From Gammaproteobacteria bacterium (lineage in GTDB: Bacteria > Pseudomonadota > Gammaproteobacteria > HK1), in the NCBI GenBank assembly GCA_022826505.1, contig JAJDUQ010000225.1, positions 1 through 39,384 of the forward strand: a stretch of 39,384 nt of DNA, written 5' to 3'. The notes beneath the pieces were generated by a model. That model worked only from the letters and a program-made list of their open reading frames with translations. It searched no databases and was not told the origin of the DNA. A program made the position numbers and the translations under genes. This document shows, in pieces, positions 26,240 to 36,580 of the stretch (within the stretch, counting starts at the first letter, position 1; every line of letters starts with the position of its first letter).

Positions 26240-27547
26240 ATGACCAGCGACATCCAGATCCCATCCGACGGCGCGAAAATCACCATTGAAAACGGGAAGT
26301 TGCGCGTCCCCGACAACCCCGTTATCCCCTACATCGGGGGCGACGGCATCGGTGTCGACATCTCCCCGGTCATGATCGACGTGGTCGACGGCGCGGTGGC
26401 GAGCGCCTACGGCGGGACGCGGAAGATCCACTGGATGGAGGTGTACGCCGGGGAGAAGGCCAACAGCCTGACCGGCTCGTGGTTGCCCGACGAGACCATC
26501 GATCTCATGAAGGAGTACCTGGTCTCGATCAAGGGACCGCTGACCACCCCCGTGGGCGGCGGCATCCGCTCGCTCAACGTGGCGGTGCGGCAGATCATGG
26601 ACCTCTACGTCTGCCTGCGCCCGGTGCGCTGGTTCAAGGGCGTGCCCTCGCCGGTGCGCAACCCGGAACTCGTGGACATGGTGATCTTCCGCGAGAACAC
26701 CGAGGACATCTACGCCGGGATCGAGTTCGAGACCGGCACCGACCAGAACCGCAAGTTCCTCGATCTGTTCAGGGAGGCGTTCCCCGCCTCCTACGACAAG
26801 ATCCGCTTCCCCGAGACCTCCGGCATCGGCATCAAGCCCGTCTCGCGCGAAGGCACGGGGCGCCTCGCGCGGGCCGCCATCCGCTACGCGGTCGACAACG
26901 CCCGCAAGAGCGTGACCTTCGTGCACAAGGGCAACATCATGAAGTTCACCGAAGGCGCGTTCCGCAACTGGGGATACGAGGTGGCGGAGCAGGAGTTCGC
27001 GGCCGAGACCTACACCTGGAGCGAGTGGGAGCGCATGGTGGCGGACAAGGGGCAGGACGCCGCCAACGAGGAGCAGACCGCGGCCCTCGAAGCCGGCCGC
27101 ATCCTGTGCAAGGACGCCATCGCCGACATCACGCTGCAGCAGGTGCTCACCCGCCCGGCCGAGTTCGACGTCATCGCCACTACCAATCTCAATGGCGACT
27201 ACCTCTCCGACGCGCTCGCGGCCCAGGTCGGCGGCATCGGCATCGCACCGGGCGGCAACATCAACTACGACACCGGCCACGCGGTGTTCGAGGCCACCCA
27301 CGGCACCGCTCCGAAGTACGCGGGTCGCGACATGGTCAACCCCGGATCGCTCGTACTCTCGGCCGAAATGATGCTGCGCTACATGGGCTGGAAGGAGGCC
27401 GCGGATCTGATCATCTCGGCCATGGACGGCGCCATCGCCGGCCGGAACGTGACCTACGACTTCGCGCGGCTCATGGACGGCGCCAACCGGGTGTCGTGCT
27501 CCGAGTTCGGCCGAATCATGGTCGGAACGATGCAAACGGGTCGGTGA
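26240..27547 (+). CDS. icd: NADP-dependent isocitrate dehydrogenase
   Basis: TCA-cycle enzyme converting isocitrate to 2-oxoglutarate and CO2 with NADPH formation. 435 residues, close to the 416 of E. coli Icd. Conserved segments include [11 protein letters not shown], the substrate loop [51 protein letters not shown] and [10 protein letters not shown]111 in IRSLNV is the equivalent of the E. coli serine phosphorylated by AceK, and the kinase gene follows directly (GTGA overlap). The start is the ATG at 26240, where family similarity begins. Confidence 0.97.
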   Translation: MTSDIQIPSDGAKITIENGKLRVPDNPVIPYIGGDGIGVDISPVMIDVVDGAVASAYGGTRKIHWMEVYAGEKANSLTGSWLPDETIDLMKEYLVSIKGPLTTPVGGGIRSLNVAVRQIMDLYVCLRPVRWFKGVPSPVRNPELVDMVIFRENTEDIYAGIEFETGTDQNRKFLDLFREAFPASYDKIRFPETSGIGIKPVSREGTGRLARAAIRYAVDNARKSVTFVHKGNIMKFTEGAFRNWGYEVAEQEFAAETYTWSEWERMVADKGQDAANEEQTAALEAGRILCKDAIADITLQQVLTRPAEFDVIATTNLNGDYLSDALAAQVGGIGIAPGGNINYDTGHAVFEATHGTAPKYAGRDMVNPGSLVLSAEMMLRYMGWKEAADLIISAMDGAIAGRNVTYDFARLMDGANRVSCSEFGRIMVGTMQTGR

Positions 27548-29262
27548 AGAACGGTCGGCTCGACGTCGCGCGCTGCTCGCGACTCATCTACGAGGGGTTT
27601 GAAAGCTACAACCGGCAGTTCCGCCGTCTTACCGACCGTGCGCGGCGCCGCTTCGAGGAGCGCGACTGGAAGGGCCAGATCCAGGACATCGGCGAGCGCG
27701 TCGAGCTCTACGACAAGTGGTGCCTGAAGATCCAGCGCGGGTTGCGCCGCGAGCTGAAGTACGGAACCGACCGGCGCGAGTGCTGGCGGCGAGTGCGCGA
27801 CCACTACGGCTCGCGGATCGAGAACGTCCCCGACGCCGGCTTCATGAAGACGTTCTTCAACTCCATCAGCCGGCGCACCTTCGGCACCGTGGGCACCGAC
27901 GGCATGCTGGAGTTCGTCCAGCCGGCGCCGGAGGAAGGGCTCGAATCGCTCGCCATGCGGCGCTATCCGTGCTGGGACGATGTCGAAGCGAGTCTGCGAC
28001 GGATCCTCAAGGACTTCCGGTTCCGCGTGCCGTACCGCAACGCCGACCGCGACGCGCGGTTCATGGCGGGCGAGGTCGTCGGCTACGCAAAGCGACTCGG
28101 GATCGGCGCCGGCGGCTTCCACCGCTTCGAGTTCATCGACTCCCACTTCTTCCAGGGCGCACGCGCCTACCTCGTGGGGCGCATCATCCACGAGCGCCGG
28201 CAGCTTCCGATCGTGGTGGCGTTCGAGAATGCCAAACGGGGCATCCGCGTCGATGCGGTGCTGTTCGAGGAGTCGCAGGTCGGCAACGTGTTCAGCTACA
28301 CGCGCTCGTACTACTTCACCGACCCGACCTCGGTGATCGGTGCGGTGCAGTTCCTGCATTCCATTCTGCCCCGCAAGCCCATCGACGAGCTCTACACCGT
28401 GCTCGGCCGCCTCCGGCAAGGCAAGACGGAACGCTTCCGATGCTTTTCCGACCACCTGCGCCAGAGCCAGGACCTGTTCGACCATGCGGACGGTGACCGC
28501 GGTCTCGTCATGCACGTGTTCACGCTTCGGTCCTTCAACCTGGTGTTCAAGGTAATCCGGGATCGCTTCGGATATCCGAAGAACACCACCCGTGAGCAGG
28601 TCATTTCCAAATACAAGCTGGTGTCCAGGCACGACCACGCGGGTCGTCTGATCGACACGCAGGAATTCCTGAACCTGAAATTGCCGGCGAATCGCTTTGA
28701 ACCGGACCTCCTTCGGGATCTGCTGCACGAAGCAGCCAAGACCGTCCATCTCGAAGGCAATGACCTCGTGCTCAACCGGGTCTATGTCGAACGGCGTGTA
28801 CGTCCACTGAATCTCTACGTCCGGGAAGAAGCCTGCGACCGCGCCGCCGACGCGATTCTGGACTACGGACAGGCGATCAAGGACCTGGCCGAGACCAACA
28901 TCTTTCCCGGCGATCTGCTTCTGAAGAACTTCGGCGTCACTGCTTCGGGCCGGGTGGTGTTCTACGACTATGACGAAGTCGCCCTGGTCACGGACTGCCG
29001 CTTTCGCGAACTTCCCGAACCCGATGACGATCTGGACCTGATGGATCCGAACGCGGTCCTGTATGTCGGCCCCCTCGACATCTTTCCCGAAGAGTTCATC
29101 AGGTTCCTGGCGATGGAAGGCAGCCTGAGAAGGCGATTTCTCGAGGTGCACGGAGATCTCCTGACCGCGGGCTACTGGAGAGACGTCAGGAACCGCCGGC
29201 TGGCCGGGGAGATCACGCACATCGTTCCCTATCGACGCGCGGGCCATTGCGTAGCGGCCTGA
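27544..29262 (+). CDS. aceK: Isocitrate dehydrogenase kinase/phosphatase
   Basis: 572 residues, near the 578 of E. coli AceK. It switches isocitrate dehydrogenase off by phosphorylation and on again, sending carbon to the glyoxylate bypass. Recognisable segments are [18 protein letters not shown], the ATP-binding region [12 protein letters not shown] and [13 protein letters not shown] followed by FYDYDE (kinase catalytic loop and metal motif). It starts at a GTG overlapping the icd stop by 4 bp. In enterobacteria aceK follows aceBA instead; pairing with its own target here is distinctive. No aceA or aceB is in the window. Confidence 0.96.
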   Translation: MKNGRLDVARCSRLIYEGFESYNRQFRRLTDRARRRFEERDWKGQIQDIGERVELYDKWCLKIQRGLRRELKYGTDRRECWRRVRDHYGSRIENVPDAGFMKTFFNSISRRTFGTVGTDGMLEFVQPAPEEGLESLAMRRYPCWDDVEASLRRILKDFRFRVPYRNADRDARFMAGEVVGYAKRLGIGAGGFHRFEFIDSHFFQGARAYLVGRIIHERRQLPIVVAFENAKRGIRVDAVLFEESQVGNVFSYTRSYYFTDPTSVIGAVQFLHSILPRKPIDELYTVLGRLRQGKTERFRCFSDHLRQSQDLFDHADGDRGLVMHVFTLRSFNLVFKVIRDRFGYPKNTTREQVISKYKLVSRHDHAGRLIDTQEFLNLKLPANRFEPDLLRDLLHEAAKTVHLEGNDLVLNRVYVERRVRPLNLYVREEACDRAADAILDYGQAIKDLAETNIFPGDLLLKNFGVTASGRVVFYDYDEVALVTDCRFRELPEPDDDLDLMDPNAVLYVGPLDIFPEEFIRFLAMEGSLRRRFLEVHGDLLTAGYWRDVRNRRLAGEITHIVPYRRAGHCVAA

Positions 29263-29301
29263 CGGTTGCCACGTTCGCCCGCCACCCCCCACGCGAGTCC
29301 T

Positions 29302-29318
29302 TCCCGCGGACCGCGGGA
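29302..29318. terminator. Palindrome between convergent aceK and the LivF-UPF0261 gene
   Basis: Perfect arms TCCCGCGG (29302-29309) and CCGCGGGA (29311-29318) around a single A, between two convergent genes. It could form a GC-rich stem in transcripts from both sides and act as a weak bidirectional terminator. No T-run follows on either strand, so the call is tentative. Confidence 0.3.
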
Positions 29319-29437
29319 TACCTCGAACGTCTGGCCAAGTCCCGGTGCGGAAGGGGGATTGCATCGGCATGACGTATGCGGGCGGTACTCCGCGCGCGTG
29401 GCCGAGTGTGAAGTCGGGGATCGGCAGCCGCCGTTGC

Positions 29438-31681
29438 CTACCCGTCGACGCCGGTCACGATGCGCCTGCGCGACGTACGAACGCTCGCCACCGCCTCGAA
29501 TGCATCGACCAGCGCCGCACTGAATCTGGAATCGTTGATGTGATGGGGAATCCGCAGGACCTGGCGGGTTCCGGTCCGGCGCACCGTCTCCTCCAGCGCC
29601 CTGAACAGCGCGGCATCCGCCACCGGGTCATGAAACGCCTGACCCGGAACGTCGAGCTGTGAAACTCCACCTTCGGGCAGGAAGAATCTGACCGGCCCGT
29701 CCATCCGGTTCAGGCGTTCGCCAATCCAGCGCCCCATCCGGTCGTTCTCCTCGGCGGTCGTACGCATGAGGGTCACCTGCGGATTGTGCCGGTAGAGATT
29801 GCGGCCACGATAGCGTTCGGGAACGGACTCGTACGGTCCGAAGTTGACCATGTCCAATGCACCGCACGCACCGACGTACGGCACGCGGCTGCGGATGACG
29901 GCACCGAATCGATCCTCGGTCGCGGGAAACACGCCACCCATCATGAGATCGCAGACTTCGGTGGTGGTGATGTCGAGCACGCCGGCCAGGTGTCCGGAGT
30001 CGACGAGCTTCTCCATCGATCGTCCACCGGTTCCCGTCGCGTGGAACACCAGGCAGTCGTAACGATCTTCCAGTCGGGCGCAGGCCTGACGCACGCATTG
30101 CGTGGTCACGCCGAACATCGTGAGACCGATCGCCGGTCGCTCCGGTCCAGCGACGCGAGCCCTCGCTCGAGCCCTGGGCGATGTCTCGTCGCCTCGGTTC
30201 GCGACCATTCCCGCAATCGCGTGCGCGCCGTTTGCCAGCACCCTGCGCGAGATCGAGTTGAGACCCTGAACATCGGTGACGGAGTACATCATCATGATGT
30301 CCGAAGGGCCGACGTAACGGCTCACGTCGCCCGAAGCGACGGTGGAGATCATGACCTTCGGCACCCCGACCGGAAGTGCCTGCATCGCGGGCGTGACCAG
30401 CGCGGTGCCGCCGGAGCCTCCGGCGGAGATCACCCCCGCAATCCCCGATTGGCGCGAAACCCAGCGCTCCAGCGCCACCGCCATCTCGCGCACCGAGTCA
30501 CCGCGGTCGCCGGTGAACACCGCATTCGATCCTTTCGGATGGTAGGCGGCGATCTGGTGAGGCGGCACGTCCGCGGCGGAAGGGCGGCCCGAGGTGGATA
30601 CGTCGACCAGCTTCACTCGTTGTCCCGCCGCGACGATACGATCCCGAAGGAACTTGAGCTCCGCCCCCTTGGTGTCGAGGGTCCCCGTCACGAGGATCAC
30701 GGGCTCGCCTTCCGGCGCCGGGGGACGAATCGAGCTGGCGGAAGCATTGCGGGTACGGCGGGGCCCCGCCAGGGCCGCCTCGGCCGTTTCGAATCTCGCG
30801 ATCGGCACCGGATTCGACCAGCGGGTCGGCGACACGGGGTTGGACATCCAGATCCTGCCTGCGCCATGCCCCGACACGAGCCGCAACGCCGGCGTCGCCG
30901 GGTCGCCTGGTGCACCGGATTCGTCCGGCACCAGCTCCTGCGCGCCGTGCCGTCCGACCCCGAGGAGGCGCTGCTGCAACTCGCGGTCGGCCGCGAGTGT
31001 CGCCGCGTCCATGATCCGATGAATGCGGCCGTTCACCATGATTGCAACGTCTTCCGACACCGCGGTGGCCACGCCGATGTTCTGCTCGATCACGAGGACC
31101 GAGAGTTCCCCCTCCTCGCCGATCCGGATCAGCATGTCTTCGACCTGCTGCACGATCACCGGAGCGAGCCCCTCCGTCGGCTCGTCCATTACGAGCAGGC
31201 GAGGGTTGAGCAGCAACGCGCGGGAGATCGCAAGCATCTGCTGCTCGCCGCCGGAGAGCTGGGCACCCCGGCTCGCACGCCGTTCCGCCAGTCGGGGAAA
31301 CGCGTCGTAGATCCGCTCGTTCGTCCATCCTCCGCGGGCACCGCGTTCGCACAGGCGAAGATGCTCGTCCACGGTGAGCGACGCCCACAGGCGCCGCCCC
31401 TGGGGGACGTACCCGACGCCGTGGTGTGCGATCCGGCTCGGGCTCAGGCCGCAGAGTTCGTCGCCTTCGAACTGGATGGAGCCGCGCGCGATGGGCACCA
31501 GTCCCATGAGCGCGTTGCACAGCGTCGTCTTTCCCATGCCGTTGCGGCCAACGACGGACACGACACCGTGCGGGAGATCGAGGTCCACCCCCTGCAGCGC
31601 GTGGGACTGGCCGTAGTAGACGTGGAGTCCCCGGATGCGGAGCACCGCCGCGTCGGCGCGCCGGCGCGCCCGCTCAGCCAT
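29438..31681 (-). CDS. LivF-type ABC ATPase fused to a UPF0261 / Tm-1-like ATP-binding domain
   Basis: 747 residues in two parts. Residues 12-245 form a branched-chain-type ABC ATPase: Walker A GRNGMGKT (45-52), signature LSGGEQQ (142-148), Walker B LLVMDE (162-167). A proline/alanine-rich linker spans about 250-325. Residues 327-740 form a UPF0261 domain ([89 protein letters not shown]). Tm-1-like domains bind ATP in plant Tm-1. The start overlaps the livG stop by 8 bp, so it is the last gene of the transporter operon. The fusion directly ties an importer to an enzyme-like domain whose usual partner is the PEP hydrolase family. Confidence 0.92.
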   Translation of the reverse strand: MAERARRRADAAVLRIRGLHVYYGQSHALQGVDLDLPHGVVSVVGRNGMGKTTLCNALMGLVPIARGSIQFEGDELCGLSPSRIAHHGVGYVPQGRRLWASLTVDEHLRLCERGARGGWTNERIYDAFPRLAERRASRGAQLSGGEQQMLAISRALLLNPRLLVMDEPTEGLAPVIVQQVEDMLIRIGEEGELSVLVIEQNIGVATAVSEDVAIMVNGRIHRIMDAATLAADRELQQRLLGVGRHGAQELVPDESGAPGDPATPALRLVSGHGAGRIWMSNPVSPTRWSNPVPIARFETAEAALAGPRRTRNASASSIRPPAPEGEPVILVTGTLDTKGAELKFLRDRIVAAGQRVKLVDVSTSGRPSAADVPPHQIAAYHPKGSNAVFTGDRGDSVREMAVALERWVSRQSGIAGVISAGGSGGTALVTPAMQALPVGVPKVMISTVASGDVSRYVGPSDIMMMYSVTDVQGLNSISRRVLANGAHAIAGMVANRGDETSPRARARARVAGPERPAIGLTMFGVTTQCVRQACARLEDRYDCLVFHATGTGGRSMEKLVDSGHLAGVLDITTTEVCDLMMGGVFPATEDRFGAVIRSRVPYVGACGALDMVNFGPYESVPERYRGRNLYRHNPQVTLMRTTAEENDRMGRWIGERLNRMDGPVRFFLPEGGVSQLDVPGQAFHDPVADAALFRALEETVRRTGTRQVLRIPHHINDSRFSAALVDAFEAVASVRTSRRRIVTGVDG

Positions 31682-32456
31682 GACCGCCTCCGAGGTACAG
31701 CTCCTGCACCTGCGGGTCGGCCTCGATCTCGGCCGGGGTTCCTTCCTTGATGATGCGGCCGTTGTGCATCATCGACACGCTCTCGGCGACGCGCAACGCG
31801 ACGTCCATGTCGTGCTCGATGATGATGTAGCCGATGTGCGAGGGGAGCGAGTTGAGGACGTCGACGAGTTCCGCGCGTTCGTTCGGCGAGAGCCCCGCGG
31901 CGGGCTCGTCGAACAGGATGAAGCGCGGCGCGCCCGCGAGCGCAAGGGCGATCTCGAGCTGGCGCTGTTCGCCGTAGCTCAGCTCGGCGACCAGTCGGTC
32001 GCGCACGCCGGTGAGGTGTACCGCCTCCACCAGGTCGACCGCCGACTGCATGAGCGAATCGTTTCGCCGGGGGCGCAGCAGGGAGTAGCGCCCGCGAGAG
32101 ACCCCGCGGCATGCGAGGAAGACGTTATCGAGCACCGTCAGGTCGCGGAACAGGAGCGAAATCTGATAGGTGCGGCGCAGACCCCTGCGAATCCGCTCGT
32201 GCGGCGGGAACCAGGTGATGTCCTCCCCGAAGAACCGTATCACCCCGGAACTCGGTGGGAAGTCGCCGGTCACCGCGTTGAACAGCGTGGTCTTGCCCGC
32301 TCCGTTGGATCCGAGCACCGCTCGGCGTTCGCCGGGACTGACGCTCATGGTGACGTCATCGAGCGCCACCAGGGCTCCGAACAGTCGGCTGACCCCGCGC
32401 AGCTCCAGCGCATTCGCGGTGCCCGCGGCGGAGAGCCGTTCGGCGACGCTGACCAT
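31674..32456 (-). CDS. livG: Branched-chain amino-acid-type ABC transporter ATPase (LivG-like)
   Basis: 260 residues: Walker [10 protein letters not shown], the LivG-typical insert [22 protein letters not shown], signature [12 protein letters not shown], Walker [17 protein letters not shown] and the H-loop IIEHDMDV. The start is the ATG at 32456, 2 bp after the livM stop; a longer open frame through livM and livH is a shadow. It forms the ATPase heterodimer with the LivF half of the fusion protein. Substrates of this class range from branched-chain amino acids to urea, amides and aromatic acids. Confidence 0.93.
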   Translation of the reverse strand: MVSVAERLSAAGTANALELRGVSRLFGALVALDDVTMSVSPGERRAVLGSNGAGKTTLFNAVTGDFPPSSGVIRFFGEDITWFPPHERIRRGLRRTYQISLLFRDLTVLDNVFLACRGVSRGRYSLLRPRRNDSLMQSAVDLVEAVHLTGVRDRLVAELSYGEQRQLEIALALAGAPRFILFDEPAAGLSPNERAELVDVLNSLPSHIGYIIIEHDMDVALRVAESVSMMHNGRIIKEGTPAEIEADPQVQELYLGGGHG

Positions 32457-32458
32457 CT

Positions 32459-33580
32459 CTACGGTTCGCTGCGCCGGATCCGCAGCCGGGCGCGCCAGCG
32501 CGACCACAGACCGAGCACCCCGTCGGGCGAGAACAGCACGATGAGGAGGAATCCCAGTCCGATCAGGAGCTGAAACCGCTCCGGCGGCAGTCCCACCGCC
32601 ACCAGGGCGTCCAGCGCGAAGGTTCGGAGCACGACGTAGATGAAGGCCCCGATGAACGGTCCGATGGGGTGGCGCAGGCCACCCACGACGGCGATGATGA
32701 GAATGTCGATCACCGGCCCGACCCCCGCCGTGCCCGGCGAGATCTGCCCGTTGAGCCAGGTGAGCAGGATGCCCGCGACGGCGGCGATCACCGCCGCGAA
32801 GCTGTATGCGGCAATCCGGTGCGCGGTGACGTTGAAGCCGAGCGCCTCCATGCGCCTGGCGTTGTCGCGCACGCCCTGGAGCGCGAGCCCGAACGAGGAC
32901 CGCGAGACGTAGAGCACCACGAGGTAGCTCGCGGTCGCGAAGAACAGGCTCAGGTAGTAGAACGGCGTCGCCTGCTTCCAGTCCACGCCGAACAGCGGGG
33001 GCGGCTTGACCGCGTTGAAGCCGCTGAATCCGTTGAAGATGGTGTAGTTCTGACGCGTGAAGTAGAAGAACGCGGAGGCGATCGCGAGAGTGATCATGAT
33101 CGTGTAGATCCCCTCGGTCCGGACCGCCAGCGCCCCCGAGACGGTCCCGAAGACAACCGCGATGAACAGGGCGACGGGAATGGTCGCCCACCACGGCCAT
33201 CCCAGGCTGATCTCCATGAACGCACTGTGCCCGAAGATCGCGTACATGTAGCCGGCACAGCCCGCCACGGTCATCTGCACCAGGCTCACCATCCCGCCGT
33301 AGCCCGCGAGGAACATCAGACTGAGCGCGATCATCCCGAGCACGAAGGCCCAGCCGAAGACCTGGAGCTGGATGAAGTCGTTGGCGAACGCGGGCAGGAA
33401 CAGCAGGAACACCGCGAGCAGCCAGGTTGCGGGGTGGATTCGCCGGAGCCAGTCCGGCGGAGAGGATGCATGCCGCCTTGCGCCCGCGGCCCACTGCGGG
33501 TTCGCATCGGCACCCCGGCCCGCGACGGGGGCGGGCAGGCGTTCGACTTGCGCCGAAACCGCGTGTTCGGTCGCCGCCAC
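32459..33580 (-). CDS. livM: Branched-chain amino-acid-type ABC transporter permease (LivM-like)
   Basis: 373 residues with multiple membrane segments and a 48-residue charged, Ala-rich N-terminal extension. LivM landmarks are GYGGMVSLVQMTVAGCAGY (the segment usually reads GQ-SLGQ, here MVSLVQ), YTIMITLAIASAFFYF, SSFGLALQGVRDNARRMEALGFNV (EAA-like loop) and VVGGLRHPIGPFIGAFIY. Its ATG is 3 bp after the livH stop. It forms the channel with LivH. Confidence 0.93.
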   Translation of the reverse strand: MAATEHAVSAQVERLPAPVAGRGADANPQWAAGARRHASSPPDWLRRIHPATWLLAVFLLFLPAFANDFIQLQVFGWAFVLGMIALSLMFLAGYGGMVSLVQMTVAGCAGYMYAIFGHSAFMEISLGWPWWATIPVALFIAVVFGTVSGALAVRTEGIYTIMITLAIASAFFYFTRQNYTIFNGFSGFNAVKPPPLFGVDWKQATPFYYLSLFFATASYLVVLYVSRSSFGLALQGVRDNARRMEALGFNVTAHRIAAYSFAAVIAAVAGILLTWLNGQISPGTAGVGPVIDILIIAVVGGLRHPIGPFIGAFIYVVLRTFALDALVAVGLPPERFQLLIGLGFLLIVLFSPDGVLGLWSRWRARLRIRRSEP

Positions 33581-33583
33581 TCG

Positions 33584-34597
33584 TCACTTCCTCCCGAGCA
33601 GACCGCGCGGGCGAAATGCGAGCACCGCGACCATGACGAGAAACGTGCCGACCACCGCGTAGGTCGGCATGTACACCGAGCCGAACTGCTCGGCGAGTCC
33701 GATCAGCAATGCACCCAGCGCCGCGCCGGTGATCGACCCCATGCCGCCGACGATGACCACCACCAGCGACGCCAGAAGGAACCGGATGTCCTCCCCCGGG
33801 GCCAGCGACTGGAACGTCCCTCCGACGACCCCGGCCAGGCCGGCAAGCCCGGCTCCGAACGCGAAGACGACGACGAAGACGAGTTGAATCCGCACTCCGC
33901 TCGCAGCCAGCATGTCGCGGTCGTCCACTCCGGCGCGAATCATCATCCCGACCCGGGTGCGGTTGAGCAGCCACCACATCACCATCCCGATGACTACCGC
34001 GGCAGCGAATATCACGAGCCGCACCATCGGGTACTTGAGGTAGATCGGATTGCCGGTACGACGGCTGATGGAGGAGATGAGCGGTGTCTCGACAGCCCCC
34101 ACGAGCCAGTCGGGGGGGAGGATCTGGTAGAAGTCGCCGCCCCAGATCCAGAGCATGATGTCCGCCGCCACGATGGAGACCCCGATGGTGACGAGGGTCT
34201 GGCGAAGGTCCTGCCCTTCCATCCAGCGGAAGATCGTGACCTGGAGGATGATGCCGACAATCGCGACCGCCGCGAATGCGACGACGAAGCTGAACATCCA
34301 CGAGCCGGTCCACTCGGTTATCTCGTAGCCGATGTAGCCGCCGAGGAGATAGAGCGACCCGTGTGCCAGGTTGACGTTGCGCATCAGCCCGAAGATCAGC
34401 GTGAACCCGCTCGCCACCAGGAAGTAGAGGCCGCCGAGGGTGATCCCGTTGAACAGCGCGTTGAGGAAGATCTTCTTGCGTCCGAGCGCCGCGACGAGCC
34501 CTGCCGGCCAGGGCGCGATGATCAGCCAGAGGAGCACCGCGATCGCAAGGAGAATCGCGAGGGACCAGAGGGGATGGCGGTTGATGAAGCGCCTCAC
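33584..34597 (-). CDS. livH: Branched-chain amino-acid-type ABC transporter permease (LivH-like)
   Basis: 337 residues, GTG start. The core has the LivH plan: NALFNGITLGGLYFLVASGFTLIFGLMRNVNLAHGSLYLLG near the start, TRVGMMIRAGVDDRDMLAASGV (EAA-like loop) and GGMGSITGAALGALLIGLAEQFG near the end. It is the first gene of the livHMG-livF fusion operon. No periplasmic substrate-binding protein gene (livK/urtA type) is upstream, although one normally accompanies these genes, so it must be encoded elsewhere. Confidence 0.93.
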   Translation of the reverse strand: MRRFINRHPLWSLAILLAIAVLLWLIIAPWPAGLVAALGRKKIFLNALFNGITLGGLYFLVASGFTLIFGLMRNVNLAHGSLYLLGGYIGYEITEWTGSWMFSFVVAFAAVAIVGIILQVTIFRWMEGQDLRQTLVTIGVSIVAADIMLWIWGGDFYQILPPDWLVGAVETPLISSISRRTGNPIYLKYPMVRLVIFAAAVVIGMVMWWLLNRTRVGMMIRAGVDDRDMLAASGVRIQLVFVVVFAFGAGLAGLAGVVGGTFQSLAPGEDIRFLLASLVVVIVGGMGSITGAALGALLIGLAEQFGSVYMPTYAVVGTFLVMVAVLAFRPRGLLGRK

Positions 34598-35234
34598 CGC
34601 GCGCGGCTCCAGGGGAAAGCGTTCCGGTCGGGCGCTCCCGCGGCGTACCCCTGACGAGCGGGGTCGCGCCCGCGGGACACGCGCTGGACCCGGGTGAGCG
34701 GAGAATGTAGCCGCGATCGCATGGGGATCAGACTAAACGGGCGCCGCGAATTGCGCCACCGCCCGCCGTCTCCCCACCGACACCGCTCCATGTCGGCCGG
34801 GCCTGCGTCCCCGACAGCCTGGAGCACGCGCGTTCGTGACGCCGGCGGCGCCCGGTGCGCAGATTTGCGATTCGAATCGGTCTCCGTGCGGGCAAGGCCC
34901 GCACTCGCGGCAATGCCCCGCCGCCGTGCATTGGTCTGAAGTCGGCCGAGCGCCGCTGTCAAGCCCCCGAAGTTTCCTGTAATTTTCGATCCCCCAGGCT
35001 ATGGACTGCCTGTCGCCGGCACCGTATTCCGACCTGGATGGTCGGTGGCGGGGGAGGAGCGAGTGCCGGCGCGGACGCCGGCGAACGTCGTGGCGAGCGG
35101 CGCAAATTCCAAGAAGCCGCAGTCGTCGGGCCAGCCAGAGGGGACCGCATCCACCTCCGCGGATGCGGGTGTGCGGAAATCCGACCGAAGTTGAAGTTCC
35201 GACCGAAGTGGATCCGACCAAAGGAGGGTAGGGA
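34598..35234. other. Divergent intergenic region between livH and amt
   Basis: About 640 bp with no supported gene; it must hold promoters for both directions. A lipoprotein-looking minus-strand frame at 34733-35284 runs antisense into amt and lacks coding character. A perfect 12-bp palindrome CGATTCGAATCG lies at 34868-34879. Three CCGACCRAAG motifs sit just before amt (35181-35224). I see no clear sigma54 (TGGC-N-GC) promoter. Confidence 0.45.
35181..35224 (+). repeat. Three short direct repeats in the amt leader
   Basis: CCGACCGAAG at 35181 and at 35199, and CCGACCAAAG at 35214, spaced 18 and 15 bp. The third copy merges into the amt ribosome site (AAAGGAGG). They could be regulator half-sites or a slipped duplication in the 5' leader. 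Not palindromic. Confidence 0.45.
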
Positions 35235-36542
35235 ATGAGTCCCGAAGAGCTGCAAGCCGCAATCAACATGACCACCACGATCAACCTGGAGGTCTACTAC
35301 TACTGGTGTACCGCCATCATGATCCTGATTCACGCGGGATTCATGATGTACGAAATGGGCGCCTCGCGAGTGAAGCACACGCTCGCGTCCGGCACGAAGA
35401 ACGTCCTCGCCTTCGCCTTCATGATCCCGACGTTCTGGATGTTCGGGTGGTGGATCTACCTGTCGATGACGGCAGGCTTCATCCCGAACTTCGAGGACGG
35501 CGCGTCCGCGGTGCCATGGAGCGCGTCGATGGGGCCGAACCTCGCCGACAACGCGACGGGCGTGTTCTGGGGGGCGTTCACCCTGTTCGCCTGTACCACC
35601 GCGTCAATCATGTCCGGCTCGGTGATCGAACGCATCCGGCTGTCGGCGTTCATCATCCTCGCCGTGGTGCTCGGCTCGGTGGTGTGGATCCTCTCCGCCT
35701 CCTGGGGCTGGCACCCCGGCGGCTGGATGGTCACCAAGTGGGGCTATCACGACTTCGGCGCCTCGGGGGTGGTGCACATCATCTCCGGCTTCTTCGCCCT
35801 CGGGGTCCTGATCCACCTCGGCCCGCGGGTCGGTCGCTTCAACGCCGACGGCTCGGCCAACATCATCCGCGGCCACAGCCTGCCGATGACGATGGTGGGG
35901 CTGATGGTAATCGTGGTGGGATTCTTCGGCTTCCTGGCCGGCTGCCTGTTCTACGGCGGCACCGGGCAGTGGACCAACATCTACGGGATGCCGACTACGC
36001 TGTCCACAATCACCTTCAACACCCTGATGGGAATCGCGGGGGGCATCATCGGGTGCTACACGATGACGCGCGATCCGTTCTGGATGATGTCCGGCGCCCT
36101 GTGCGGGGTCATCTCGGTGGCTGCGGGCATGGACCTGTACTACCCCGGCTTCGCCTTCGTGCTGGCGTTCGCCGGCGGTCTCATCGGCCCGATGTCCGCG
36201 AAGCTCCTGGAGCGGTTCGGCATCGACGACGCGGTCGGCGCGGTCTCGGTGCATGGCACCTGCGGCATCGTCGGTCTTCTCGGCGTCGGCATCTTCGCGG
36301 GCGGCTATCCGGCCTTCTCCGATGCCATCCCGCCGTCGACCTTCGGCGGTCAGTTCATGGGCATGCTCGTGATGGTGGCGCTCGGCTTCATCCCGGGCTA
36401 CGTGCTCGGCGGGCTGTTCAAGATGCTCGGGGTGCTGCGTTCGAGTGACGCGGTGCAGGAGACGGGTCTCGATCTGGAGATCGAGAACGCCGCCTATCCC
36501 GAGAGCATCCAGACCGATCCCAAGCTGCTGCAGAAGTCCTGA
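35235..36542 (+). CDS. amt: Ammonium transporter
   Basis: 435-residue Amt/MEP/Rh-family channel moving ammonium into the cell, with eleven predicted membrane segments. The pore twin histidines are H181 (GASGVVHIISG) and H340 (AVSVHGTCGIVG), and the Phe-gate region is FWGAFTLFACTTASIMSG. There is no cleavable signal peptide. The start is an ATG 7 bp after AAAGGAGG. Most proteobacterial amt genes follow glnK; here there is none, and instead a small membrane protein gene lies 38 bp downstream. Confidence 0.95.
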   Translation: MSPEELQAAINMTTTINLEVYYYWCTAIMILIHAGFMMYEMGASRVKHTLASGTKNVLAFAFMIPTFWMFGWWIYLSMTAGFIPNFEDGASAVPWSASMGPNLADNATGVFWGAFTLFACTTASIMSGSVIERIRLSAFIILAVVLGSVVWILSASWGWHPGGWMVTKWGYHDFGASGVVHIISGFFALGVLIHLGPRVGRFNADGSANIIRGHSLPMTMVGLMVIVVGFFGFLAGCLFYGGTGQWTNIYGMPTTLSTITFNTLMGIAGGIIGCYTMTRDPFWMMSGALCGVISVAAGMDLYYPGFAFVLAFAGGLIGPMSAKLLERFGIDDAVGAVSVHGTCGIVGLLGVGIFAGGYPAFSDAIPPSTFGGQFMGMLVMVALGFIPGYVLGGLFKMLGVLRSSDAVQETGLDLEIENAAYPESIQTDPKLLQKS

Positions 36543-36580
36543 CGAGCGTACGAATCAGGCTGACAACAGGAGACTGACAC

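Noticed and set aside
34868..34879. Perfect palindrome CGATTCGAATCG as an operator
   Set aside because: Short and without a second copy or nearby promoter; expected by chance at this scale, so it is noted only in the region description.
34733..35284. Minus-strand 183-codon frame starting like a lipoprotein (MIVVVMLIAACSSSG)
   Set aside because: Its start is antisense to the amt 5' end, the rest is Arg/Gly/Pro-rich shadow sequence, and there is no ribosome site or family resemblance.
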